NCBI GenBank assembly: GCA_910587835.1
Contig: CAJUNQ010000109.1
Coordinates: 1-64,000 of the forward strand
Direction: 5' to 3'
Length of the DNA stretch: 64,000 nucleotides
From: an uncultured Oscillospiraceae bacterium
GTDB taxonomy: Bacteria; Bacillota; Clostridia; Oscillospirales; Acutalibacteraceae
Both the position numbers and the translations under genes were made by a program. Under the pieces are notes generated by a model. It saw only the letters and a program-made list of their open reading frames with translations, did no database searches and was not told the DNA's origin. Positions 46,343-53,494 of this stretch are shown one piece after another (the stretch's first letter is position 1; the number at the start of each line of letters is the position of its first letter).

Positions 46343-47047
46343 TTAATCCAAGGAGAAAACCTGGCCCGGCCTGCTCACGTCCATCAGCAAGGGCGCGTAT
46401 TTTTTGTAGTTGGGGTCTGACTTGAACAGGGACACCACGGAGTGGTCGCCCCACATGTGCATGGGGAATACATGCTTCACATGCTCCGGCCCCACTGTCT
46501 CAAAGAAATACCGCATTCCCAGATCAAAATCCGCCTCCTGCCGGGGGTCCAGGGGCACAAAGGCCGCATCCAGCTCAATGCCGGAAAGGGCGGTGAGTTC
46601 CTGGCGGTAGAGCTCGGTCATCTGGTCGTTCTGAAGCCGGGGCGCGCCGTCCCACACCCAGCAATTCAGGTCTCCGGCGTGGTAGAGGCGTTTGTCCTCA
46701 CACTCCACCAGAAAGGCCACGCCCTGGTCCGTGGAGCGGAGCGTGCCCACCTTCAGCCCGTCCACCTCATAGCTGTGCCGGGGGGCCACAAAGAGAGTGT
46801 CCTCCCGGAGAGCCTCAGGCACCCGGCTCTCCCAGATGTCGTTTGACAGGAGGAAGCGCACCTGACGGCCCTGCTGGGCGGTTTTTTCAAACACAGCGGG
46901 GGAGAAGTGGTCTCCGTGGCAGTGGCTGGCAAACACATACAGGGGCTTTTCGCTTGGGGGAATATCCCCCTCATACCAGTCGAACAGGAGGCAGGTGTGT
47001 TCCAGCTCCACATGGTAGCAGCTATGGAGAATATAGGTAACCTTCAT
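46343..47047 (-). CDS. MBL-fold metallo-hydrolase
   Basis: A 234-residue metallo-beta-lactamase-fold protein, resembling the UlaG-like or YycJ-like short forms. Metal-site motif ASHCHGDHF (about 45-53), the later HAGDLNCW segment and the C-terminal MHMWGDHSV histidine. Substrate unknown. ATG at 47047 has AAAGGAGAT upstream; the longer frame reads through the repeat array and is spurious. A repeat array begins 18 bp upstream of its start. Confidence 0.88.
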   Translation of the reverse strand: MKVTYILHSCYHVELEHTCLLFDWYEGDIPPSEKPLYVFASHCHGDHFSPAVFEKTAQQGRQVRFLLSNDIWESRVPEALREDTLFVAPRHSYEVDGLKVGTLRSTDQGVAFLVECEDKRLYHAGDLNCWVWDGAPRLQNDQMTELYRQELTALSGIELDAAFVPLDPRQEADFDLGMRYFFETVGPEHVKHVFPMHMWGDHSVVSLFKSDPNYKKYAPLLMDVSRPGQVFSLD

Positions 47048-47065
47048 AAAAACATCTCCTTTTTT

Positions 47066-47386
47066 AATCCGCCTTTTTGGTGGTGCAGGGCGCGAGGTTC
47101 TACCACGATGCTGATAGGTTGCTCGATTTTTTAATCCGCCTTTTTGGTGGTGCAGGGCGCGAGGTCCTACCACGATGCTGATAGGTTGCTCGATTTTTTA
47201 ATCCGCCTTTTTGGTGGTGCAGGGCGCGAGGTCCTACCACGATGCTGATAGGTTGCTCGATTTTTTAATCCGCCTTTTTGGCAGTGCAGGGCGCGGGGTC
47301 CTACCACGATGCTGATAGGTTGCTCGATTTTTTAATCCGCCTTTTTGGCAGTGCAGGGCGCGGGGGTCCTACCACGATGCTGATAC
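47066..47386. repeat. Dispersed repeat array C (five copies, 67-bp period)
   Basis: Copies begin at 47066, 47133, 47200, 47267 and 47334 with an exact 67-bp period. Each has AATCCGCCTTTTTGG, a TGCAGGGCGCG core, TCCTACCACGATGCTGATAG and a GTTGCTCGATTTTTT spacer that is itself conserved. Spacers are not variable, so this is not a CRISPR. Same family as 1-216 and 2809-3080. From 47387 to 47566 there is only a 9-bp hairpin (ACGCTGCCC/GGGCAGCGT, 47385-47410) and no gene. Confidence 0.93.
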
Positions 47387-47566
47387 GCTGCCCGCCTTTG
47401 GGGGCAGCGTTGGCGGTGACGTGGAGAGCGTGGGTGCGCGTCTTGAAAGGCTAGCCGTAAGCGCTCGTAACAAACCGCGGCTATGAACCTGCTCCTGCGC
47501 AGACTGTGGCGCTCCGCGAATTGCCTGCGGGGCGTCCGCTGCGAATAGGGTCCGGCGTCACGCTGA

Positions 47567-48388
47567 TTACCAGCCCAGGGACTTCAGATACTCCCGGCTC
47601 ATGGTGACAGCCTCCATGGGGGTGCGGCCGATGGACTGGTCCTGCTCCACCACCACCCACTGGGCGCCGGCGTCGATGGAGGCCTCGAGAATGGCGGGGA
47701 AGTTCTGCATGCCGCTGCCTACAGGCCGGAACTCAAAGGTGCCGTGGCTCTCCTGCTCCTCCACATCAGTGCCAATGAGCTGGTACATGTTGGCAGGCTT
47801 GCCCTCCTTGTGGAAGTCCTTCAGGTGCACCACAGGGGAGCGGCCAGTGTATTTGCGGATGTAGGCGGCAGGGTCCTCGCCGGCCACATTCACCCAGCAG
47901 GTGTCGATCTCGGTCTGCAGCAGGTCGGCGGGAATGGTGTCGTAAATGTAGTCCAGGGCGTAGCGGCCGTCGGACATTTTGGCAAACTCAAAGTCGTGGT
48001 TGTGGTACAGGGTCTGAATGCCGTGAGCCTTGCAGACCTTGGCAATCTCCTCAAACAGCTTTACATTGCCCTCAAACTTCTCTCCACCGGGGCGGTCCTC
48101 CTCCATGAGATAGGGGATGGCAATGAACTTGACGCCAATCTCCTCATACTGGCTGACAACGCCCTCCATGTCCGCAACCAGCTCCTGAAAGGGCACATGG
48201 GCGGAGACCGCCACCAGGCCGGCCTCCGCAATGGCGGCTTTAATCTGGGCAGGGCTCAGGCCGTAAAGCCCGGCCAGCTCGACCCCGTCATAGCCGATTT
48301 CCTTAAGCTTTTTCATGGCGCCGGCAAAGTCGCTGGCAGCGTCGTCGCGCACAGAATAGACCTGCACGGCTACGGGCAAAGTTTTCAT
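47567..48388 (-). CDS. Sugar-phosphate isomerase/epimerase-like TIM-barrel protein
   Basis: A 273-residue protein of the AP-endonuclease-2/xylose-isomerase-like superfamily. It shows QVYSVRDD, the GYDGVELAG strand, a metal-site HNHDFEF region, EIDTCWVNVAG and a final strand with VVEQDQS. Likely acts on a sugar or inositol derivative with a divalent metal; substrate not readable. ATG at 48388 has AGGAGGT seven bases upstream. Divergent from murT with back-to-back promoters. Confidence 0.88.
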   Translation of the reverse strand: MKTLPVAVQVYSVRDDAASDFAGAMKKLKEIGYDGVELAGLYGLSPAQIKAAIAEAGLVAVSAHVPFQELVADMEGVVSQYEEIGVKFIAIPYLMEEDRPGGEKFEGNVKLFEEIAKVCKAHGIQTLYHNHDFEFAKMSDGRYALDYIYDTIPADLLQTEIDTCWVNVAGEDPAAYIRKYTGRSPVVHLKDFHKEGKPANMYQLIGTDVEEQESHGTFEFRPVGSGMQNFPAILEASIDAGAQWVVVEQDQSIGRTPMEAVTMSREYLKSLGW

Positions 48389-48435
48389 AGAAATGACCTC
48401 CTGAATGTTTGATGTAGACAAAGCTTTCTTCCTCC

Positions 48436-48464
48436 ATTTTGCCATAAAAAACCCAAAAGGTCAA
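48436..48464 (-). promoter_or_regulatory. Promoter of the sugar isomerase-like gene
   Basis: On the minus strand: TTGACC, 17-bp spacer, CAAAAT. Its -35 lies 8 bp from the -35 of the murT promoter. Confidence 0.5.
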
Positions 48465-48472
48465 GATACCAG

Positions 48473-48501
48473 TTGAAAAATCCCCGGTTCTTTGGTAGAA
48501 T
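48473..48501 (+). promoter_or_regulatory. murT-gatD promoter
   Basis: TTGAAA, 17-bp spacer, TAGAAT, 81 bp before the murT start. Confidence 0.7.
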
Positions 48502-48582
48502 AACAGAGTACAGACGCTTTCCGGCAGAGGAGGCCTTTGCCGTCCCGGTACTGGAAAGCGCGGAAAGAGGGAGCTGACCATA

Positions 48583-49959
48583 ATGAAACGCAACCTGAGA
48601 TTTACCCTTGCCCTGCTGGCTGCCAAGCTGTCGGTGTTTTGCCTGCGGCTGATTGGCCGCAAGGGCACCAACCTGCCCGGCGGCATCGCGATTTTTCTTT
48701 GTAAGGACTTTCTGGGCCGTATGCCCCGGCCTGAGACCATTGTGGGCATTACCGGCACCAACGGCAAAACCACAGTGGCCAATATGGTGGAGGACGTTCT
48801 GGAGCGCCTGGGCTATGACTTTGTGTGCAACCGCACCGGCTCCAATGTGGACACGGGAGTGGCCTCGGCGTTGATTGCCAGCTCTACCCTGTGGGGCAAG
48901 CCGAAAAAGCGGCTGGCGGTGTTTGAGCTGGACGAGCGCAGCGCAAACCTCACCATGTCCTACATCAAGCCGGACCTGCTGCTGGTGACCAATATTTTCC
49001 GGGACTCTTACAAGCGCAACGCCCACCCGGAGTTTATTGTGGACATTCTCAACCGCTTTGTGCCGGACAGCACCCGCCTGGTGCTGAATGCCGACGATTT
49101 GATGTGCGCCTCTCTCAAGCCCGGCAGCGTTCGGAGCTATTTCTCTATTGACCCTCAGCCGGAGGAGGAGCCCTCGGGGGAGAATATTGTGCAGGACGTG
49201 CGGGCCTGTCCCAAGTGCGGGGCTTTGCTGGAATGGGAGACCCGGCGGTATCACCACATTGGCCGGGCCCGCTGCCCCCAGTGCGGGCTCTCCTCTCCCC
49301 AGGGAGAGTGCCGGGCCGCTGAGGTGGGCGAGAGGGACATGCTGGTGGAAATGGGCGGGGAGGCGGTGCGGCTGCCTCTGTCTAACCGCAGCATGATCAA
49401 CGTGTACAACAGTCTGGCGGCGGCGGCATTGCTTTACGCCTTTGGCCTTGCGCCGGAGAAAATCGCCGGCGCTATGGCCCACACCGCCATCAGCGCCAGC
49501 CGCTACCTGGAGGAGGAGGTCAACAGCCGCAAGGTCATCCTCCACCTGGCCAAGGGTCAGAACCCGGTGGCCTGCTCCCGGGCCTTTCAAAACATCCGGG
49601 ATTACCCGGGAAAAAAAGCGGCCATTCTGTTTTTGGACGACTATTTTGACGCCATGCACACTGTGGAGAATATCTCTTGGCTGTATGACGCGGACTTTGA
49701 GTTTTTGGCGGACGATTCTGTCACCCAGGTGGTGGCGGCAGGAGCCCGGCACTGGGATGTGTACCTGCGGCTGCTGATGGCCGGGGCCAAGGAGGAGCGT
49801 CTGGCCCACCTGCCGGAGACTGAGGAGGCGGCGGGAGCCCTGCGGCTAGGAGAGGCGGACGCGGTGTTTATTTTGTACGACGTGTATACCATTGGCTTGG
49901 CCAACCGGGTGAAGGAGCAGGTCAAGGAGCTTATGAAAAAAGAAGGGAGCCGGGGATGA
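48583..49959 (+). CDS. murT: MurT-like Mur ligase family protein
   Basis: MurT is the ATP-dependent subunit that, with GatD, amidates D-glutamate of lipid II in Gram-positives. 458 residues: ATP loop GITGTNGKTTVANM, central Mur ligase domain (ELDERSANLTMSYIKPDLLLVTNIFRDSY), the Cys4 zinc-ribbon insert (CPKCG ... CPQCG near 208-238) and the C-terminal DUF1727 domain. In that domain the segment before ISWLYDADFE reads HTVEN where family members usually have DGRD, so the aspartate expected to complete the GatD triad appears to be missing. It overlaps gatD by 4 bp. Confidence 0.9.
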   Translation: MKRNLRFTLALLAAKLSVFCLRLIGRKGTNLPGGIAIFLCKDFLGRMPRPETIVGITGTNGKTTVANMVEDVLERLGYDFVCNRTGSNVDTGVASALIASSTLWGKPKKRLAVFELDERSANLTMSYIKPDLLLVTNIFRDSYKRNAHPEFIVDILNRFVPDSTRLVLNADDLMCASLKPGSVRSYFSIDPQPEEEPSGENIVQDVRACPKCGALLEWETRRYHHIGRARCPQCGLSSPQGECRAAEVGERDMLVEMGGEAVRLPLSNRSMINVYNSLAAAALLYAFGLAPEKIAGAMAHTAISASRYLEEEVNSRKVILHLAKGQNPVACSRAFQNIRDYPGKKAAILFLDDYFDAMHTVENISWLYDADFEFLADDSVTQVVAAGARHWDVYLRLLMAGAKEERLAHLPETEEAAGALRLGEADAVFILYDVYTIGLANRVKEQVKELMKKEGSRG

Positions 49960-50663
49960 GCATGACCATTGAGGCGTTGTTTCCTGAGAAGTGCAATCTG
50001 TTCGGGGACCTGTTCAATGTGAAGTATCTGCAAAAATGCCTGCCGGATGCCCGGCGGGTGGACACCCCCCTGACAGGGGAGCCTGTGTTTGCAGGCCAGA
50101 GGGTGGACCTGGTCTACCTGGGCCCTATGAGCGAGCGCACCCAGGAGCAGGTGATTGCCAAGCTGCGCCCCTACCGGGAGCGGCTGGACCAGCTGATTGA
50201 GGAGGGCGCGGCATTTTTGCTGACCGGCAACGCGGTGGAGGTGTTCGGCCGCTGGATTGAGCGGGAGAATGGAGAGCGGCTGCAGGGCCTGGGGCTGCTG
50301 CCCCTTACTGCCAAGCAGGACATGATGCACCGGCACAACAGCGTGTTTTTAGGCCAGTGGCAGGGGCAGGAGGTCATTGGGTTCAAAAGCCAGTTCACTA
50401 TGGCTTGGCCGGAGGAGGGAGCCCAGGGGCTGTTCTCTGTTACAAAAGGCGTGGGGCTGAACAAGACCTGCGGCTTTGAGGGGTTGCGGCAGGGGAATCT
50501 GTTTGCTACCTACCTGCTGGGCCCGGTGCTGCCCCTGAACCCCTGCTTTGCCAAAAGCCTGCTGGGCGCTATGGGAGCGCCTGAGGCAGAGCTGGCCTTT
50601 GCTCCGGCGGCAGAGGCGGCTTATGCCCAGCGGGTGAAGGATTTTCACGAGAAGATTGGATGA
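49956..50663 (+). CDS. gatD: GatD-like amidotransferase subunit lacking catalytic Cys and His
   Basis: GatD normally hydrolyses glutamine and passes ammonia to MurT. This 235-residue protein aligns by eye with GatD along its length: LFPEKCNLFGDLFNVKYL at the start, GFEGLRQGNLFATYLLGPVLPLNP near the end. At the nucleophile site (ICGGYQLLG in typical members) it reads TGNAVEVFG, giving Gly91 in place of Cys. The active-site His in YLHGP is Leu188. The frame is intact and co-translational with murT, so it is an intact but probably inactive glutaminase, not a frameshifted pseudogene. Confidence 0.85.
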   Translation: MSMTIEALFPEKCNLFGDLFNVKYLQKCLPDARRVDTPLTGEPVFAGQRVDLVYLGPMSERTQEQVIAKLRPYRERLDQLIEEGAAFLLTGNAVEVFGRWIERENGERLQGLGLLPLTAKQDMMHRHNSVFLGQWQGQEVIGFKSQFTMAWPEEGAQGLFSVTKGVGLNKTCGFEGLRQGNLFATYLLGPVLPLNPCFAKSLLGAMGAPEAELAFAPAAEAAYAQRVKDFHEKIG

Positions 50664-50673
50664 GAGGCACGAA

Positions 50674-50719
50674 AAAACAGGAAAAGGACCGGCATTATAC
50701 CGCGTCCTTTTCCTGTTTT
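50674..50719 (+). terminator. Terminator after gatD
   Basis: A perfect 16-bp stem AAAACAGGAAAAGGAC / GTCCTTTTCCTGTTTT with a 14-base loop. Confidence 0.93.
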
Positions 50720-50938
50720 GGGGAGGAGTTGTAATGAAATTGCGGCTTAGCCGCAGACTTGTAATCGTTTGATTTGGATGTACTCTTGTATATTCTTATT
50801 TTACACCATAATTAGGCAAAAAGTCAATCACATTAACGAAATTTGTCGAAATGTACATTATTCTTACAAATTTTCGAGTACAATTACACAATATATTGGA
50901 TTGTCACCCTGTAAATGGGACATGGAAAGGAAGCTGTT
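50720..50938. other. AT-rich leader before rlmD
   Basis: About 220 bp, strikingly AT-rich against its surroundings. It contains several possible -10 elements (TACAAT at 50878-50883, TATATT at 50892-50897) without a matched strong -35. No gene or known riboswitch recognised. Confidence 0.45.
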
Positions 50939-52585
50939 ATGTCAGGCGATTCACTCAGGAAAAACAAGATCATTGAGCTGGGCTTTACCGGCATGACCGC
51001 TGAGGGCTCGGCAGTGGGCCGCTATGAGGGAGAGGCGGTGTTTGTGCCCCTGGGGGCTCCTGGGGACCGGGCTCGGGTGCGGGTGGTAAAGGCTGCCAGG
51101 TCTCATGCCTTTGGCCGCCTGGAGGAACTGCTGGACCCGGCGCCCTGCCGGGTGGAGCCGGACTGTCCGGTCTACGCCCAGTGCGGGGGGTGCTGCTTCC
51201 GGCACATAAGCTATGAGGCGGAGCTGGCCGCAAAGGCGCAGCGGGTGAGGGACGCCCTGGAGCGGGTGGGGGGCTTTTCCGGCTTGAAAATGCGGGAGAT
51301 TCTCCCTGCCCCTAGTCGGGAGGGCTACCGGAACAAGGCGTTGCTGCCCATTGGCCGGAGTGCGGACGGCCAGCCTATGCTGGGGTTTTACGCCAGGCAT
51401 TCCCACCGCATTGTGCCCTGCGGTAGCTGCCGTCTGCACCCCCCGGAGTTCACCCTGGCGGCGGAGGCGGTTCTCCGGTGGATCAAGGAGTCGGGGGAGA
51501 GTATTTATGACGAGAGCGCCCACACGGGGCGGCTGCGGCGGCTCTATTTGCGCAAGGCAGAGGCCACCGGTCAGGTGATGGTCTGCCTGGTGGTGAAGGG
51601 CGGAGCCCCCCGCTGTCAGCAGGAGCTGGTGGAGGCTTTGCGCCGTCAGGTGCCGGGGCTGGCGGGCGTGGCGCTCAACTTTAACAACGACAGGACCAAC
51701 GTGGCCCTGGGGCCTCGCTGCCGCACGCTGTGGGGGCAGGGCTTGATCCGCGACCGGCTCTGCGGGCTGGAATTTGACGTATCGCCTCTGTCCTTTTATC
51801 AGGTGAACCGCACCCAGGCCGAGCGGCTGTATGGCATTGCGGCGGACTATGCCGGGCTGAAGGGCAGCGGCCTGCTGCTGGACCTGTACTGCGGCACAGG
51901 GACCATTGGGCTCTCTATGGCCAGGCAGGCGGAGCGGTTGATTGGGGTGGAGGTGGTGCCCCAGGCGGTGGAGGATGCTCGGGAGAACGCTCGGCGCAAC
52001 CACATAGAAAACGCGGAATTTCTTTGCGGCGACGCGGCCCAGGCCAGTCAGGAGCTGGCCCGCCGGGGGTTGCGGCCCACGGTGATTACCCTGGACCCGC
52101 CCCGAAAGGGCTGCAGCCCGGAGCTGATTGAGACCGCCGCAGCCATGGCCCCCCAGCGGATTGTGTACATTTCCTGCGACCCCGCCACCCTGGCCAGGGA
52201 TTTGAAGCACTTTGCTCAGGCTGGCTATGTTCCTCAGGAGGCTGCGCCGGTGGATATGTTCCCGGGGACGGGACATGTGGAGACGGTTGTTTGCTTAGGT
52301 AGGGAATTGGACCGGGCAAGTCGACATGTCTACCTGGACTATGAGCCGTCTCCAGACACGAAGATTCCGCACAATCCGACATACCCGGAAATCAAGGCGT
52401 GGGTTATGGAGAACCACGGTCTGAAGGTGTCCAGTCTGTATATCTCCCAGGTCAAGCGCAAGCACGGCCTACCGGTCGGCGAGAGTTATAACAAGCCGAA
52501 GACTGAGGGAGCGAAGGTCCCGCAATGCCCGCCCGAGAAAGAAGCCGCCATCGAGGCCGCGCTGAGACACTATGGGCTGATTTGA
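50939..52585 (+). CDS. rlmD: 23S rRNA (uracil-5)-methyltransferase RlmD/RumA with element-supplied C-terminal tail
   Basis: Methylates a uracil of 23S rRNA. 548 residues: TRAM domain (GFTGMTAEGSAVGRYEGEAVFVP), iron-sulfur cysteines (C..CGGCC..; about residues 76-87), SAM-binding LLLDLYCGTGTIGLSMA, and catalytic YISCDPATLARDL. The normal protein ends shortly after GHVETVVCL. Here about 100 further residues follow (YLDYEPSPDTKIPHNPTYPEIKAWVMENHGLKVSSLYISQVKRKHGL...), a tail typical of clostridial elements inserted in this gene. The gene is thus a chromosome-element chimera. ATG at 50939 has GGAAAGGAAG upstream. Confidence 0.93.
   Translation: MSGDSLRKNKIIELGFTGMTAEGSAVGRYEGEAVFVPLGAPGDRARVRVVKAARSHAFGRLEELLDPAPCRVEPDCPVYAQCGGCCFRHISYEAELAAKAQRVRDALERVGGFSGLKMREILPAPSREGYRNKALLPIGRSADGQPMLGFYARHSHRIVPCGSCRLHPPEFTLAAEAVLRWIKESGESIYDESAHTGRLRRLYLRKAEATGQVMVCLVVKGGAPRCQQELVEALRRQVPGLAGVALNFNNDRTNVALGPRCRTLWGQGLIRDRLCGLEFDVSPLSFYQVNRTQAERLYGIAADYAGLKGSGLLLDLYCGTGTIGLSMARQAERLIGVEVVPQAVEDARENARRNHIENAEFLCGDAAQASQELARRGLRPTVITLDPPRKGCSPELIETAAAMAPQRIVYISCDPATLARDLKHFAQAGYVPQEAAPVDMFPGTGHVETVVCLGRELDRASRHVYLDYEPSPDTKIPHNPTYPEIKAWVMENHGLKVSSLYISQVKRKHGLPVGESYNKPKTEGAKVPQCPPEKEAAIEAALRHYGLI
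52272..52290 (+). other. Probable attachment site (attL) in rlmD
   Basis: GACATGTGGAGACGGTTGT, encoding GHVETVV, is the conserved 3'-end segment of rlmD known as an insertion target for integrative elements. Composition and protein content change right after it, and a serine recombinase gene lies at the far end of the window. The matching attR would be beyond 64000, so exact core bases are not determinable here. Confidence 0.65.
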
Positions 52586-53092
52586 AATTGACGCCGCAAG
52601 GCAACGCAAAATTTACCTGTCCGCCGCTCGTGCTGGACAGTACGGAACACGGGTCGCTCTCCTTTCCGGGGGACGGCCCGTGTTTCTCTTTCCAGGACGC
52701 CCGTAGAGGCCCCTGGGTGGTCGCAGGAGCCGCGTAGTGTCCAGGTGGTACCGAACATAGGCGAAGGCACGGCCGGTCCTCAGAGGGTCCGCAGGACGCC
52801 GGGACGAGCGTTCTCCTGGCCGTGCTCGCCATCGCACCGTCCTTAGCCAAGGCACCCGCCCCCGGCGGGTGCCGCCTGTTGGAATTGGCTACAATGCGTC
52901 TCGGGCGGCGGCAGCCGCCCGAACGCCACCGGCTTACACGCTTGCGTTCCATCAGCCAAAAGCAGCGTTCCACATTTGTGACGGCGGCGCTGCAATCATC
53001 GCCCCGTCTTTATACACCCATCCTGAATCATCGGTGCCCCATCGGCGAATCATAGGCAAAACAGGCCATGTTTCCACCCTTATGTACTATGG
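52586..53092. other. Gene-poor left end of the mobile element
   Basis: About 500 bp without a gene I can support. It contains a perfect hairpin GGCACCCGCC / GGCGGGTGCC (52850-52872), a second around CGGGCGG/CCGCCCG (52901-52920), and other GC-rich inverted segments. Open frames here have no recognisable product. Confidence 0.5.
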
Positions 53093-53472
53093 GGTGTAAA
53101 AGGTGTAAAGGGTGTAAAACCTGAAACTCAGATGCAACACTAAAACTCACCGTGAACGTCCTGGACGTTTATAAGCGCGCGGGAAAAAACTCTGGGCTTG
53201 TGTTTTTTCCGCGCGAAACATAAAAGGTGTAAACAGTGGAAACGGTGGACGGTTTTACACCCTTTCGACATATAAATGTCAGTCCAAAAGGGTGTAACAC
53301 ACTGTTTTGGAACGTATTTGAAAACACCTGTTTGGTTTTGGTACACGTCGTTTCGTCACACGGGTTTGCTCACCCGAATAGCCGTCCATAGACCTGTGCT
53401 TCCGAAATTTTTCTGATTGCCCTTGACTTTACACCCTTTTTGATATATTATGGATGTCGTAAAGGGTGTAAA
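53093..53472. repeat. Iteron cluster: replication origin region of the element
   Basis: GGTGTAAA iterons, most within AAGGGTGTAAAA, occur at 53093, 53102 and 53111 (exact 9-bp period), 53226 and 53465. Inverted copies TTTACACC lie at 53254 and 53428, and a variant GGTGTAAC at 53291. Between them lie an inverted repeat AACGTCC/GGACGTT (53154-53168) and a hairpin CGCGCGGGAAAAAAC / GTTTTTTCCGCGCG (53176-53215). This is the arrangement expected of a Rep-bound origin and operator. Confidence 0.8.
53423..53451 (+). promoter_or_regulatory. rep promoter with an iteron in its spacer
   Basis: TTGACT, 17-bp spacer, TATTAT. The inverted iteron TTTACACC (53428-53435) occupies the -35/spacer junction and another iteron lies just downstream (53465-53472), so Rep binding should repress its own transcription. 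Confidence 0.75.
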
Positions 53473-53494
53473 ACCGGTGAAAGGATGTACGGAC

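Noticed and set aside
47066..47386. Regular 67-bp repeats that could suggest a CRISPR array
   Set aside because: The intervening DNA is the same in every copy, the repeats are long and hairpin-rich, and no cas gene is near. It belongs to the dispersed repeat family.
49956..50663. Calling gatD a pseudogene because the catalytic residues are missing
   Set aside because: The frame is intact, of full length, coupled to murT and followed by a proper terminator; substitution rather than decay is seen.
52586..53092. Open frames at the left end of the mobile element (for example 52452-52973 on the minus strand)
   Set aside because: Arg/Pro-rich translations, overlap with hairpins, no ribosome sites and no recognisable domain.
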